A stretch of 32,149 nt of DNA from Xanthomonas bromi (GCF_900092025.1 NZ_FLTX01000045.1:1-32149); one strand, 5' to 3'; shown: positions 1-9,089, counted from the stretch's first letter. Program-made: numbers and translations. The notes: generated by a model not told the origin, from the letters alone.

Positions 1-1836
1 GTGGGTATAGCCGGCGTTGATGGTCCAACCGGGGAGCACTTCGCCATTGAGGTCCACTTCCCAGCCACGGCTCTTGGTGCCGTCCACGCCGATGTACGCC
101 GAGTTGCCATCCGGCAGCGAGGCGTCCGGCTGGGTCATGTCGCGCACCGCGTAGTTGTCTTGCTTGGCCTCGAACACGGCAGCAGTGACCATGGCGCGGC
201 CGTCGAGCAATTGCGCCTTGATGCCGGCTTCCAGGTTGGAACCTTCCACCGGTGCGAGCAGGGTGTTGTCCTTGTCGCGGTAATCCTGCGGGCTGAAGAT
301 TTCGGTGTAGCTGGCATAGACCGACACGTCCGGCACGATGTCGTACACCAGCCCAACGTACGGGGTGACTTCGTCGCTCACTTCGTAGCGGCCGCTGGTG
401 CCGGTGTAGGTGCCGCTGGCATCGAAGGCCTGGGTGCGGGTTTCCCAGGAACTCAGGCGCGCGCCGGCAATCAACGACAGTGGGTCGGCGAGCCGCAAGC
501 GCGTGGATGCATACACGCCGCGCTGCGTGGTGCGCGCCTGGCTACGCGCGCCGGTGCGCGTATACGTCACTTTGGAGGCATCGCCATTCCAGTTGCGGAT
601 GTTGGGAATGAAATAGCAGCGCTCGGGCGGGCCAAAGGCGTTGGCGCAGCTTGCCCAATCGGCGGGATAGGTCTGCGCCAGGTTGTAGGTCGTCGATTGC
701 AGGTCCTGCCAGCTGCCGCCGATCACCACATCGTGCTGGCGGCCGAACAAGGCGAATCCGCCGGACAGATACACGTCCACGCTGTCGCGCGTGTCCTGCG
801 TTTCGCCTGTGCCGGCGCGTAGAAACACGCCGCTGCCATCGGCGGCCGGGTAGCCGGTGCCGTACACGCGCAGACTCTGCACCGTGCCTTTGGTGTGGGC
901 GGCGTTGACGCGCAGCAACCAGTCCTCGCCGAAGCGCTGTTCCAGGTTGGCGAAGGCGGTGCTGGTTTCGCGCTGCCAGCGCGTCCATTCCGGTGCCATG
1001 TTGGTCGAGCGCGACAGGTTGGCGTAGGAGCCGTCAGCAGCGAAGAACGGCACCGTGCCCCAGGTCGAGCCCACCGGGGTGTTGTCCTGGCGCTGGTAAC
1101 CGACAGTGAGCGTGGTGCTCTCGGTCAGGTCGCCTTCCAGTACCGCCATGCCGGACATTTTGCTGTCGTGATAGCGGTCGTAGTAGTAATCACGGTCCTG
1201 CCAGGCGGCCACCACGCGGCTGCGGAAGCGGCCGTCGCTGGTCAGCGGCGCATTGACATCGGCCTGCATACGGCGGAAATCCCAGGTGCCCGCGCTTACT
1301 CCAAATGAGGCGTCGAAGTCCTTGCCCGGACGCTTGCGCAGCAGGTTGACCGTGGCCGAGGGAATACCCGCGCCGGTGAGCAGGCCATTGGCGCCGCGAA
1401 TCACTTCGATGCGGTCGTAGAAGACCGTGTCGTATTCCTGATTGGTTGCGCCGCTGTAGGTCGGCAGGCCGTCGACCTGGAAGTCGGTGATCTGGAAGCC
1501 GCGCGCGAAATACACTGGCCGCTGGGTGTCGTAGAACGACACGTTGATGCCAGTGACATTACGCATCACATCGTCGATGCTGAAAAGCGATTGCTCTTCC
1601 AGCCGCTGCAGGCCGATCACGCTCACCGACTGCGGGGTTTCCTGCAGGGTCAGCGGCAGCCGCGTGGTGGTGGCCGGTTGCGCGCGGCTCACCGTGCCGT
1701 TGACGCTGACCTGATCGAGCGTCTTGGCGTCGGTCGCCTCGGCGGCCTCGGCAGCATGTGCGGTGGGGGCCAGGGTGGACAGCGCGCACAGCAGCGCGGC
1801 GGACAACAGGCCAAGAGGAGCGATGGCAGCAGACAT
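1..1836 (-). CDS. TonB-dependent siderophore receptor, FhuE/FpvA-like (3' end outside window)
   Basis: Outer-membrane ligand-gated channel, probably for a ferric siderophore, energised by TonB-ExbB-ExbD. The minus frame is open from ATG at 1836 to the window edge: 612 codons and no stop. Residues 1-27 form a signal peptide ending in AHA. A TonB-box-like segment TLDQVSV follows near residue 39. The plug domain has the siderophore-receptor pattern: QETPQSVSVI, then VTGINV, then a YDRIEVIRGANGLLTGAG block and NLLRKRP. Beta-barrel sequence follows, including YVGLVYDIVPDVSVYASYTE and a late YRDKDNTLLAPVEGSNLEAG block, typical of TIGR01783-type receptors of about 700-800 residues. About 100 or more C-terminal residues are therefore missing. 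There is no N-terminal STN signalling domain, so FecA-type transcriptional signalling is not expected. A Fur-like site lies about 155 bp upstream. The ligand cannot be assigned from sequence. Confidence 0.9.
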   Translation of the reverse strand, partial: MSAAIAPLGLLSAALLCALSTLAPTAHAAEAAEATDAKTLDQVSVNGTVSRAQPATTTRLPLTLQETPQSVSVIGLQRLEEQSLFSIDDVMRNVTGINVSFYDTQRPVYFARGFQITDFQVDGLPTYSGATNQEYDTVFYDRIEVIRGANGLLTGAGIPSATVNLLRKRPGKDFDASFGVSAGTWDFRRMQADVNAPLTSDGRFRSRVVAAWQDRDYYYDRYHDSKMSGMAVLEGDLTESTTLTVGYQRQDNTPVGSTWGTVPFFAADGSYANLSRSTNMAPEWTRWQRETSTAFANLEQRFGEDWLLRVNAAHTKGTVQSLRVYGTGYPAADGSGVFLRAGTGETQDTRDSVDVYLSGGFALFGRQHDVVIGGSWQDLQSTTYNLAQTYPADWASCANAFGPPERCYFIPNIRNWNGDASKVTYTRTGARSQARTTQRGVYASTRLRLADPLSLIAGARLSSWETRTQAFDASGTYTGTSGRYEVSDEVTPYVGLVYDIVPDVSVYASYTEIFSPQDYRDKDNTLLAPVEGSNLEAGIKAQLLDGRAMVTAAVFEAKQDNYAVRDMTQPDASLPDGNSAYIGVDGTKSRGWEVDLNGEVLPGWTINAGYTH

Positions 1837-1989
1837 GGGCGTTCTCGTCGATCGCTGCGGACGCAGCGCGTCACGCAGTAGGGAAAGGCACAGGCACACG
1901 CAGGCGTCCACTCGAACCGGCTGGCTGGCCCTGCAAGGGCTGGCGATGCGACACGAACGATGTGGCCGGACGCGGCCAAGATATGAGGT

Positions 1990-2010
1990 AAATGTAAATC
2001 GTTATCGTTT
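1990..2010. promoter_or_regulatory. Fur-box-like site upstream of the TonB receptor
   Basis: The sequence AAATGTAAATCGTTATCGTT lies in an AT-rich patch inside otherwise GC-rich DNA. It resembles the classical Fur consensus (GATAATGATAATCATTATC type), in particular the ATCGTTATCGTT half. It lies 154-174 bp upstream of the receptor start codon, which fits iron repression of a siderophore receptor. The dyad is imperfect. The rest of the 302-bp interval 1837-2138 shows no gene. Confidence 0.55.
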
Positions 2011-2138
2011 GCCAGGCAAGCGAGCGCGACAACTTGTGCGTACGTGCGTTCGGAGACGGTGCGGCAAGCGTCGGTGCAAGCTACCGTCGTGTCAGGCGTG
2101 CACGGCCACCGTGCGTCCTGCGTCCACTGGCCCCCGCC

Positions 2139-2621
2139 TCATGCCAGATGCGACAGCGGCAACCCTTCCGGCGCTTTCACCGTGCGCAGCACGAAGCTGG
2201 AATTCACATCCGAGACGCCAGTGGCATTGAGCAGGCGATCGAGCAAAAACCGCGAGAAATGTTCGAGGTCGCGCACCTGCACCTGCAACAGATAATCCAT
2301 GTCGCCGGTGAGTGCCCAACACGCCACCACCTCATCCCAGCCGCGCACACCGTCGGCGAAATGTTCGATATCGGCCTGCGCGTGCTGCTCCAGCTGCACG
2401 CGCACGAACGCCTGCAAGCCAAGCCCCAGCGCACGCGCGTCCAGGCGAGCGCCGTAGCCGGCAATGATGCCGGCGGCCTCCAGCCGCTGGGTACGCCGCA
2501 AGCAGGCAGACGCGGACAGATTGACCTGCACGGCCAACTCGGCATTACTGGTGCGCCCCTGGGTCTGCAGCAGCGCGAGCAAGCGCAAATCGGTGCGGTC
2601 CAGGGCAATAGGCTGTTCCAT
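2139..2621 (-). CDS. Lrp/AsnC-family transcriptional regulator
   Basis: A 160-residue feast/famine regulator of normal family length. The N-terminal helix-turn-helix opens with LDRTDLRLLALLQTQGR and contains the NAELAVQVNLSASACLRR recognition segment (about residues 24-42). The C-terminal RAM effector domain has the usual G-(D)-(M)-D-Y signature, ALTGDMDYLLQVQVRD, near residues 103-118. The start at 2621 gives the conserved N-terminal LDxxDxxLL pattern at the correct distance. It is divergent from phhA across 127 bp that hold a perfect inverted repeat. The simplest reading is a local regulator of phenylalanine catabolism that responds to an aromatic amino acid and controls both itself and phhA. 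The effector is inferred from position only. Confidence 0.92.
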   Translation of the reverse strand: MEQPIALDRTDLRLLALLQTQGRTSNAELAVQVNLSASACLRRTQRLEAAGIIAGYGARLDARALGLGLQAFVRVQLEQHAQADIEHFADGVRGWDEVVACWALTGDMDYLLQVQVRDLEHFSRFLLDRLLNATGVSDVNSSFVLRTVKAPEGLPLSHLA

Positions 2622-2649
2622 ATGTTGCGCAGCAGCAGAAAATGACGCA

Positions 2650-2688
2650 CGAATCTTGCGCCAGATTGCCTAAGGCACGCAAGATTCG
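2650..2688. promoter_or_regulatory. Perfect inverted repeat in the lrp-phhA divergent spacer, probable operator
   Basis: Arms CGAATCTTGCG (2650-2660) and CGCAAGATTCG (2678-2688) are exact reverse complements, 11 bp each, separated by 17 bp. The centre, 2669, lies 48 bp upstream of the lrp start and 80 bp upstream of the phhA start. It is placed to control both promoters. Lrp/AsnC proteins bind imperfect palindromes as dimers or octamers, so this is the best operator candidate for the adjacent regulator. A transcribed hairpin is the alternative, but there is no T-run and no gene end beside it. Confidence 0.6.
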
Positions 2689-2748
2689 CAATCCCGTTGC
2701 GCGGGCATCCGGCTAAGGTGAGGACTCTTCACCGGGAAGTGCCGCTGC

Positions 2749-3639
2749 ATGAATACCGCCCCGCAACGCGTCGAAAACCAGCTCACCGACAAAGGCTATG
2801 TGCCGATCTACACCACCGCGGTGGTGGAGCAACCGTGGGACGGCTACAGCGCCGACGATCACGCGACCTGGGGCACCTTGTATCGGCGCCAGCGCGCGTT
2901 ACTGATCGGTCGCGCCTGCGACGAGTTTCTGCAGGCGCAGGACGCGATGGGCATGGGCGATACGCAGATTCCGCGCTTCAATGCGCTCAACCGCGTGTTG
3001 CAGGCAGCCACCGGCTGGACCCTGGTCGGCGTGCAGGGTCTGCTGCCGGAGCTGGATTTTTTCGATCACCTGGCCAACAAGCGCTTCCCGGTGACCTGGT
3101 GGATCCGCCGGCCGGAGCAGATCGATTACATCGCAGAACCCGACCTGTTCCATGACCTGTTCGGGCACGTGCCGCTGTTGATGAACCCGCTGTTTGCCGA
3201 CTTCATGCAGGCCTATGGCCGCGGTGGGGTCAAGGCGCACGGCATGGGCCCGGATGCGCTGCAAAATCTCACCCGGCTGTATTGGTACACGGTGGAATTC
3301 GGCTTGATCGACACACCGCAGGGCCTGCGCATCTACGGCGCGGGCATCGTCTCGTCCAAGGGCGAATCGCTGCATTCGCTGGAATCGGCGGCACCGAACC
3401 GCATCGGGTTCGACCTGCAACGCATCATGCGCACGCGCTACCGCATCGACAGCTTCCAGAAGACCTATTTCGTTATCGACAGCTTTGCGCAGTTGATGGC
3501 GGCCACCGCGCCGGACTTCACACCGATCTATGCCGAGCTTGCGCAACAGACGCAGGTGCCGGCGGGCGATGTGCTGCCGAGCGATAGTGTGATCCAGCGC
3601 GGTAGCGGCGAAGGCTGGAGCCGCGACGGCGACGTGTGA
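2749..3639 (+). CDS. phhA: Phenylalanine 4-monooxygenase (phenylalanine hydroxylase)
   Basis: Converts L-phenylalanine to L-tyrosine with O2, non-heme iron and tetrahydropterin in the cytoplasm. The 296-residue protein has the single catalytic domain usual for bacterial enzymes. The iron ligands are visible: H135 and H140 in FHDLFGHVPLL, and E183 in YWYTVEFGL. This matches the HxxxxH...E facial triad of Chromobacterium-type enzymes. Substrate-pocket segments such as GAGIVSSKGE and SFQKTYFVIDSF are also present. The ATG at 2749 was chosen because VENQLTDKGYVPIYTT matches the conserved N-terminus. The pterin recycling gene phhB, often a neighbour elsewhere, is not beside it. The gene is divergent from an Lrp-type regulator that probably controls it. 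Confidence 0.96.
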   Translation: MNTAPQRVENQLTDKGYVPIYTTAVVEQPWDGYSADDHATWGTLYRRQRALLIGRACDEFLQAQDAMGMGDTQIPRFNALNRVLQAATGWTLVGVQGLLPELDFFDHLANKRFPVTWWIRRPEQIDYIAEPDLFHDLFGHVPLLMNPLFADFMQAYGRGGVKAHGMGPDALQNLTRLYWYTVEFGLIDTPQGLRIYGAGIVSSKGESLHSLESAAPNRIGFDLQRIMRTRYRIDSFQKTYFVIDSFAQLMAATAPDFTPIYAELAQQTQVPAGDVLPSDSVIQRGSGEGWSRDGDV

Positions 3640-3782
3640 AGCGCCTGCGGCGGTAACGCACTAGCAGTGACTGCGAGCCGCGGCGGCGACGCGCAGTGGT
3701 GACGCTGCCAGATGACGCAGCTCGACTCGACACCGCCGCTGCTGCCGACTAAGGTCAAACTTCCTGACATCGCCTTCGCTCA

Positions 3783-4427
3783 ATGGACCTGACGCATCTG
3801 CGCATCCGGCGCTTGGAGTTGGACGACACGCGCCTGCTGTTTACCCTGACCAACGGTATCCGCATCGACGAGCCCATCCAGGCGCATCGGTTATTGCAGA
3901 AGGCATCGCCGCCGCAGCGCGCGCAATGGCAGATCACCGAAGACGGCTTCGGAGTGAACTGGCCTGCGGTGGCGCCCCCCACCCCGGAAGGTCTGCTCAA
4001 TATGCCCGAGCTGCTGTGGCGTCGCCGCAGCGCGCGGGCGTTGGCGAAACTCACCAGCCTGCGTGGGCGTGTGGACGCATTGTCGCCCGGCGAACGCGAG
4101 CTGGTCGCGCTGGCGCGTCTGGATGCGGATATGACTGAAAGCGGCTACGCGTGCTATTTCGATCATTGGGATGCGGCCACGCGCGACCACGCCGTGCGGG
4201 GTCTGGCCGCGATGGGCGCGGCGCAACTGCGCCAAGCCATCGAAGGCCTGGGTGCCATCTTCGAACGACTGGAAGAAGACCCGGATCTGCTCAGTATCGA
4301 AGACATTCTCGATGCGATGAACGAAACCGACCGCCAGCGTGTGGATGGCTGGGAAGAGGTCTACTACCGCCGTTCGGGGGACCTGGCGCGCCTGGGGCTG
4401 ACGCATTACGGGGTGGATAAGGCCTGA
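3783..4427 (+). CDS. Hypothetical protein, DUF2442-like N-terminus with a DMP19/DUF4375-like C-terminus
   Basis: A 214-residue soluble protein of unknown function. Residues 1-60 resemble DUF2442: a short beta-rich domain with IRRLELDD, FTLTNGIRIDEPI and a closing QITEDGFGVNWPAV motif. Residues 115-205 are helical and acidic, with a YACYFDHWD segment followed by LRQAIEGLGAIFE. This is similar in style to DMP19/DUF4375 proteins; that half is a weaker match. There is no signal peptide or membrane segment. The start ATG at 3783 has no clear Shine-Dalgarno sequence. It follows phhA by 143 bp and may be transcribed separately. No catalytic function is proposed. The 211 bp between this gene and the next stop at 4639 shows nothing supportable. 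Confidence 0.75.
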   Translation: MDLTHLRIRRLELDDTRLLFTLTNGIRIDEPIQAHRLLQKASPPQRAQWQITEDGFGVNWPAVAPPTPEGLLNMPELLWRRRSARALAKLTSLRGRVDALSPGERELVALARLDADMTESGYACYFDHWDAATRDHAVRGLAAMGAAQLRQAIEGLGAIFERLEEDPDLLSIEDILDAMNETDRQRVDGWEEVYYRRSGDLARLGLTHYGVDKA

Positions 4428-4638
4428 GTGCTGTTGAAGTCCGGTCTCGGCCGCGACGACGCACGACGCGGTACGGATGCCAGCGCGAACGCCATGCGCT
4501 TGTCGCCGATCACTGGCGCGCGAATCTGCAGGCCGAAGCAGGCCACTCGCACTCCGGCCGTTTCCAGTAACGGAACAGCACGCATGAACGATACGGCAGC
4601 GCGGTGCCTCTTCGTGGTTGCGACAGGCCGCGCAGCGC

Positions 4639-5934
4639 CTACCTGGATGCGGTGTACGCCAGCAACAGCACCAACGGGTCTTCGCCGATTTGCTGCAAGG
4701 CATGCGTGCTGCCCGGCCGCGTCAACAGCGCATCGCCCGCAGCGACGGCGTAGTGCTTGCCGTCCAGGGCGTATAAACCGCGGCCGCTGACGATGTCATA
4801 GATTTCGTCCTTGTCGTGCAGGTGCAGGCCAATGCCGGCGCCTTTGTGCAGCACGCGTTTGCGCAGCACGCATGTCAGATCCGGTGCGTCGGCGAAGAAC
4901 GGATACGCAGTAGTGGGGCCGGCGCCGCCATGCGGGCCGGGTTGTTCGCGGGCGAGGTCGCGCTCGTGCACCACCAGCGAGGGATGCGCCTGCGCAGCGC
5001 GTTGCGCGGCGGTGTCGGGGGCTGCGCCGCAATCGGCGTGGCGGCGTAACTGCGGTTTGAGCGCTGGCTGCAGCTGCACCCAGCCGTGCACCACAAGGCA
5101 GGCAATGGCGGTTGCGCCGGCACGGCTGAAGTGGGTGCCGTCGGTAATGTTTTTTTCGGGCACGAACAGGAAATACGGTTTGGCGGCCTGTTCACCAAGC
5201 GCGCGGATCCAGTCGCTGGAACTGGCATTGAGATCGATCAGATCGACATGTTCCTGCGCGGCGAGTTGCTGCATGGCCAGGGTGTAGCGGCCGTGGGTAT
5301 CGAGCAACGCACCGAAGTCGTACAACGACCGCGCAGCAGGGGTGATCAGGATGGGCGTGGCGCCCTTGTCGCGCGCAGCGGCGAGATAGCGGCGCAGGAA
5401 CTGGATGTAGTCGGTCGTCGGATCGGTGTAGCGCGTGGGGTCTTCGCGCTTGGCGTCGTTGTGGCCGAACTGGATCAGCAGGACGTCGCCGCGTTGCAAG
5501 TCGTTCGAGATGGCGTCCAGCCGCCCTTCGGCGATGAAACTGCGCGTGCTGCGGCCACCCTTGGCGTGGTTGTGCACCTTCCACTGCGCCGGTTCGAACC
5601 AGCCCTGCAGCATCTGTCCCCAGCCGGCCTGTGGGGCGCGCTCGGCGCCGTATTCGGCGGCAGTGGAATCGCCAGCGATGAAGATGCGGTGTGGCGCTGC
5701 GTGGGCAAGCCTGCTGCAAAGCACCAGCATGGCGATGAGCAGTCGACGCTTGTGGGGTCTCCCAGGTGGATCGGTTAGCGGTTGGTTGCTTGCTAGCTGT
5801 ACTGCGCGGCGGAAATCTGCCGCCGGCGAGCGATGGTTGCGCAGATGCGGCGTGGTGCGATCGGCAACCGTGTTGAGTGAGATGTTTGGCGACACGCTGC
5901 GCGATAAGCGCATCCCGCACGTGCTCACCGGCAC
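4639..5934 (-). CDS. Rhamnogalacturonan acetylesterase-like SGNH hydrolase (CE12) fused to a C-terminal cupin
   Basis: Predicted secreted or periplasmic deacetylase of pectic rhamnogalacturonan. The SGNH blocks are clear, numbered from the GTG at 5934: nucleophile S90 in IFIAGDSTAAEYG, the KGGRSTRSF block II, N159 in QFGHNDAKRED, and D265/H268 in DGTHFSRAG. Residues 345-430 form a cupin with motif 1 GLHLHDKDEIY (H371, H373, E377) and motif 2 RPGSTHALQQ (H411). The start is uncertain. A signal-peptide-like stretch KRRLLIAMLVLCSRLAHA sits at residues 62-79, so the GTG at 5934 and ATG at 5913 look too far upstream, while the ATG at 5730 leaves too short a signal. A non-ATG start near 5742-5770 is likely. 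It lies downstream of the kdu genes on the same strand. Confidence 0.82.
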   Translation of the reverse strand: MPVSTCGMRLSRSVSPNISLNTVADRTTPHLRNHRSPAADFRRAVQLASNQPLTDPPGRPHKRRLLIAMLVLCSRLAHAAPHRIFIAGDSTAAEYGAERAPQAGWGQMLQGWFEPAQWKVHNHAKGGRSTRSFIAEGRLDAISNDLQRGDVLLIQFGHNDAKREDPTRYTDPTTDYIQFLRRYLAAARDKGATPILITPAARSLYDFGALLDTHGRYTLAMQQLAAQEHVDLIDLNASSSDWIRALGEQAAKPYFLFVPEKNITDGTHFSRAGATAIACLVVHGWVQLQPALKPQLRRHADCGAAPDTAAQRAAQAHPSLVVHERDLAREQPGPHGGAGPTTAYPFFADAPDLTCVLRKRVLHKGAGIGLHLHDKDEIYDIVSGRGLYALDGKHYAVAAGDALLTRPGSTHALQQIGEDPLVLLLAYTASR

Positions 5935-6424
5935 GTCTCAGCTAGCGCTCGTCTTGCCGGCCTGACATGACGCGTTGATAGTGCATGGCGGTCTGCCGAT
6001 GCCTCTGTCTTCACCCCACGCGTCTCGTTAGCGGCATGGGTGGTGGATGCATGTGCACCGGTCGCCTGCCGGCCGTCGCTTGGCGCTCCGAGGGGAGCGG
6101 GGCCTGGCGTAGCTGCGCTGCTGTCCGGCGTGCGGCCGGGCCATCTGAAAAACAGCAAAGAACTGCAGATAGGGACGTTAAAAAAATCGCATGCACGCAG
6201 GCGTATGGCGCGTTATCCCCGCAAACCACACGCAACGTGGCATCTATCGAATGCGCATCACCGCGACTCCTTGCGGGTCACGTCACATCGCGCGACATCG
6301 CCGCGCATCGCGCCAGACCGCAAGCCCACACCGTGCATCGCATGCATGCACGGTGTGAGCCCGCAACGCGGCCATTCCGCGCCTGCTCCCTGCACGGGAA
6401 GCAGACGACGGCACGCTACCGTGC
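5935..6424. other. Gene-free interval between the esterase and the rpiB-like gene
   Basis: About 490 bp without a convincing coding sequence on either strand. Frames here are short and overlap known genes. It contains the 12-bp hairpin at 6327-6357, just downstream of the rpiB-like gene, and an A-rich patch near 6148-6188 that could hold a promoter for the esterase. An ACCGGT core at 6057-6062 matches the LacI-type motif elsewhere in the window only in its centre and is too weak to call. Confidence 0.5.
6327..6357 (-). terminator. Hairpin downstream of the rpiB-like gene, candidate terminator
   Basis: Arms CACACCGTGCAT (6327-6338) and ATGCACGGTGTG (6346-6357) are exact reverse complements, 12 bp, with a 7-nt loop. 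It starts 67 bp past the stop codon of the rpiB-like gene in the direction of transcription. There is no clear T-run, so intrinsic termination is plausible but not certain. Confidence 0.5.
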
Positions 6425-7081
6425 TCAGGCAGCAGCGGCTTCGGTCTTGCCCAGCAGACCAGCGACGAAGCTGCGGATCTCCGCATCCTGCGCGTTGTCG
6501 AAGAAGCACTGCTGGAAGCGCTGGCCGCCGATCGCCTGCTTGATCAGTTCCGGGTCGATGGCGCGCAGCCCGTCCAGGTACGACTTGGCGGTGGCCTGCT
6601 TGACCTGGGTCAGGATGCCGGCGTTGGCGGCCTGGGATTCGCGACGCTCGGCCGGGTAGCCCATGCCGCGCTCGCCACTGAAGGCCTTTTCGAAGATGGT
6701 GCGCACGTTGATTTCTGCGCCCCAGCCGTAGCCCTTGGCGAATGCCAGCGACAGCGCGTTGCCGTTGTTGACCTGGGCGAACAGGTAGGCGTCGGTCGGT
6801 TCGATGCAGTAGCCGCAGAACACGCCCGGGTGCGCGTTGAGCGACATCATGGCGCCCTGGCCGGTGCCGCAGCCGGCAACCACGAAGTCCACTGCCTTGG
6901 AGTTCAGCAGCAGGCTGGCGACGATGCCCAGGTGGATATAGGTCAGGCGGTGGTCGTTGTCGCCATCCATGCCGACGTTGAAGACGGTGTGGCCCTGCTC
7001 GCTGGCGACGTCGTTGAGCTGCTGCAGAACCACCGGGTTCTTGGCGGCCTGGCTAAACTCGTTCATGAGTGCAATTTTCAT
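6425..7081 (-). CDS. RpiB/LacA/LacB-family sugar isomerase, possible DhuI-type uronate isomerase
   Basis: A 218-residue cytoplasmic isomerase. The family catalytic segment is present, VAGCGTGQGAMM with C71, followed by a variant of the usual NNANVLSLG block (NNGNALSLA, residues 105-113). It is longer than typical RpiB (about 150 residues) or LacB (about 170). This long subgroup includes DhuI, described in streptococci as a 4-deoxy-L-threo-5-hexosulose-uronate ketol-isomerase that replaces KduI. Because kduD and kduI lie directly upstream on the same strand, a role in isomerising an unsaturated-uronate product is more likely here than ribose-5-phosphate metabolism. The subgroup match is from memory of length and context. 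The 250-bp gap to kduD contains a palindromic repeat. Confidence 0.85.
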   Translation of the reverse strand: MKIALMNEFSQAAKNPVVLQQLNDVASEQGHTVFNVGMDGDNDHRLTYIHLGIVASLLLNSKAVDFVVAGCGTGQGAMMSLNAHPGVFCGYCIEPTDAYLFAQVNNGNALSLAFAKGYGWGAEINVRTIFEKAFSGERGMGYPAERRESQAANAGILTQVKQATAKSYLDGLRAIDPELIKQAIGGQRFQQCFFDNAQDAEIRSFVAGLLGKTEAAAA

Positions 7082-7250
7082 GGGAATGCTCCGATTGGGT
7101 TGGGGAAGAGTGGTTCGGAAAAAAAGGTGGACGCTAGGTGCTGCCGCGAAGTGCTTTCGATTGCGTGTGCCGGTCCAGGGTTTCGGCGCGAAACGAACAA
7201 GACGTGACTAAGACGCTGCGCGCCGTTGATGGCGGTTCCGGGCGGGGGTT

Positions 7251-7297
7251 GCCCGCATCCGCCCTGCGGGCACCTTCTCCCGCAGGCGGGAGAAGGA
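7251..7297. repeat. REP-like palindromic intergenic repeat between rpiB-like gene and kduD
   Basis: Two adjacent small hairpins (GCCCGCATCCGCCCTGCGGGC, then CCTTCTCCCGCAGGCGGGAGAAGG in part) match, in reverse orientation, the units at 9155-9204 and 9294-9346. Repeats of this form (ACCCTCATCCGCC...CCTTCTCCC...GGGAGAAGG) are scattered through xanthomonad intergenic regions. A repeat inside a probable operon may alter mRNA stability between kduD and the rpiB-like gene. Confidence 0.7.
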
Positions 7298-7331
7298 CAC
7301 CACATCGCCGCAACCCCAAGGGCGATCCGGA

Positions 7332-8087
7332 TCAGCGTGCCAGCCAGCCACCGTCGACCGGGATGATGGCACCGTTGACGTAGTCCGAAGCGCTGCTGGC
7401 CAGGAACACTGCGGTGCCGCCGAGGTCGGCTGGTACGCCCCAGCGCGCGGCCGGAATGCGGTCCAGGATCGACTTGTTGCGGTCTTCGTCTGCACGCAGC
7501 TGCGCAGTGTTGTCGGTGGCCATGTAACCCGGTGCGATGGCGTTGGTGGTCACGCCCTTGCTGGCCCATTCGTTGGCCAACAGACGGGTGATGCCAGCGA
7601 TGCCGGACTTGCTGGCGGTGTAGGACGGCACGCGGATGCCGCCCTGGAACGACAGCATCGAGGCGATGTTGATGATCTTGCCGCGGCCCTGGGCAATGAA
7701 GTGACGGCCAGCCGCCTGCGCCATGAAGAACGCCGACTTCAGGTTGACGTTGAGCACGTCGTCCCAATCCTGCTCGCTGAAATCCACCGCATCGGTGCGA
7801 CGGATCAGGCCGGCATTGTTGACCAGGATATCCAGCCCGCCCAGGCCGGCGATGGTGGCGTCGATGATGCGCTGCACCGGCTCGATGCTGATCAGGTTGG
7901 CTTCGATGGCGATGAAGCGACGGCCCAGCGCCTTGACCTTTTCCTCGGTCTCGGTGGGCGCCTGAATGCCGGCGGCAGCGATGTCGGCACCCGCCTCGGC
8001 CAACGCCAACGCGATGCCCTGGCCCAAGCCCGTGTTGGCACCGGTGACCAGTGCGACCTTGCCTTCGAGACTGAACGGATTGCTCAT
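7332..8087 (-). CDS. kduD: 2-dehydro-3-deoxy-D-gluconate 5-dehydrogenase (2,5-diketo-3-deoxygluconate reductase)
   Basis: Classical short-chain dehydrogenase of 251 residues that interconverts 2,5-diketo-3-deoxygluconate and 2-keto-3-deoxygluconate with NAD(H) in the cytoplasm. The Rossmann motif is TGANTGLGQG (residues 15-24), followed by NNAG at 90-93 and the catalytic S143, Y156 and K160 (YTASK). The C-terminus NGAIIPVDGGWLAR is typical of KduD. The start at 8087 was chosen over an in-frame extension to 8216. It gives the canonical MSNPFSLEGKVALVTG N-terminus and has a TAAGG ribosome site just upstream. The gene lies 100 bp downstream of kduI on the same strand and is probably co-transcribed. 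Identity as KduD rather than another SDR rests on both sequence and the kduI neighbour. Confidence 0.94.
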   Translation of the reverse strand: MSNPFSLEGKVALVTGANTGLGQGIALALAEAGADIAAAGIQAPTETEEKVKALGRRFIAIEANLISIEPVQRIIDATIAGLGGLDILVNNAGLIRRTDAVDFSEQDWDDVLNVNLKSAFFMAQAAGRHFIAQGRGKIINIASMLSFQGGIRVPSYTASKSGIAGITRLLANEWASKGVTTNAIAPGYMATDNTAQLRADEDRNKSILDRIPAARWGVPADLGGTAVFLASSASDYVNGAIIPVDGGWLAR

Positions 8088-8187
8088 TACCTTATCGCTC
8101 CTGCTGGGTGTATCACGGTGTGAGGGGTGAACCGCGCGATGCGCGGCCGGTACAGGTGTTGGCAGACCCGCGTGAGTCCGCCGGCGC

Positions 8188-9081
<894 letters not shown>

Positions 9082-9089
9082 CTACCGGC

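Noticed and set aside
1..822. A plus-strand open frame of 273 codons at the left edge
   Set aside because: The minus strand encodes a clear TonB receptor barrel across the same bases.
4428..4790. A plus-strand open frame after the DUF2442-type gene
   Set aside because: It has no family features or ribosome site, and its second half is antisense to the esterase cupin.
6050..6068. A fourth LacI-type operator upstream of the cupin esterase
   Set aside because: Only the ACCGGT core and a few flanking bases agree with the motif at the three good sites.
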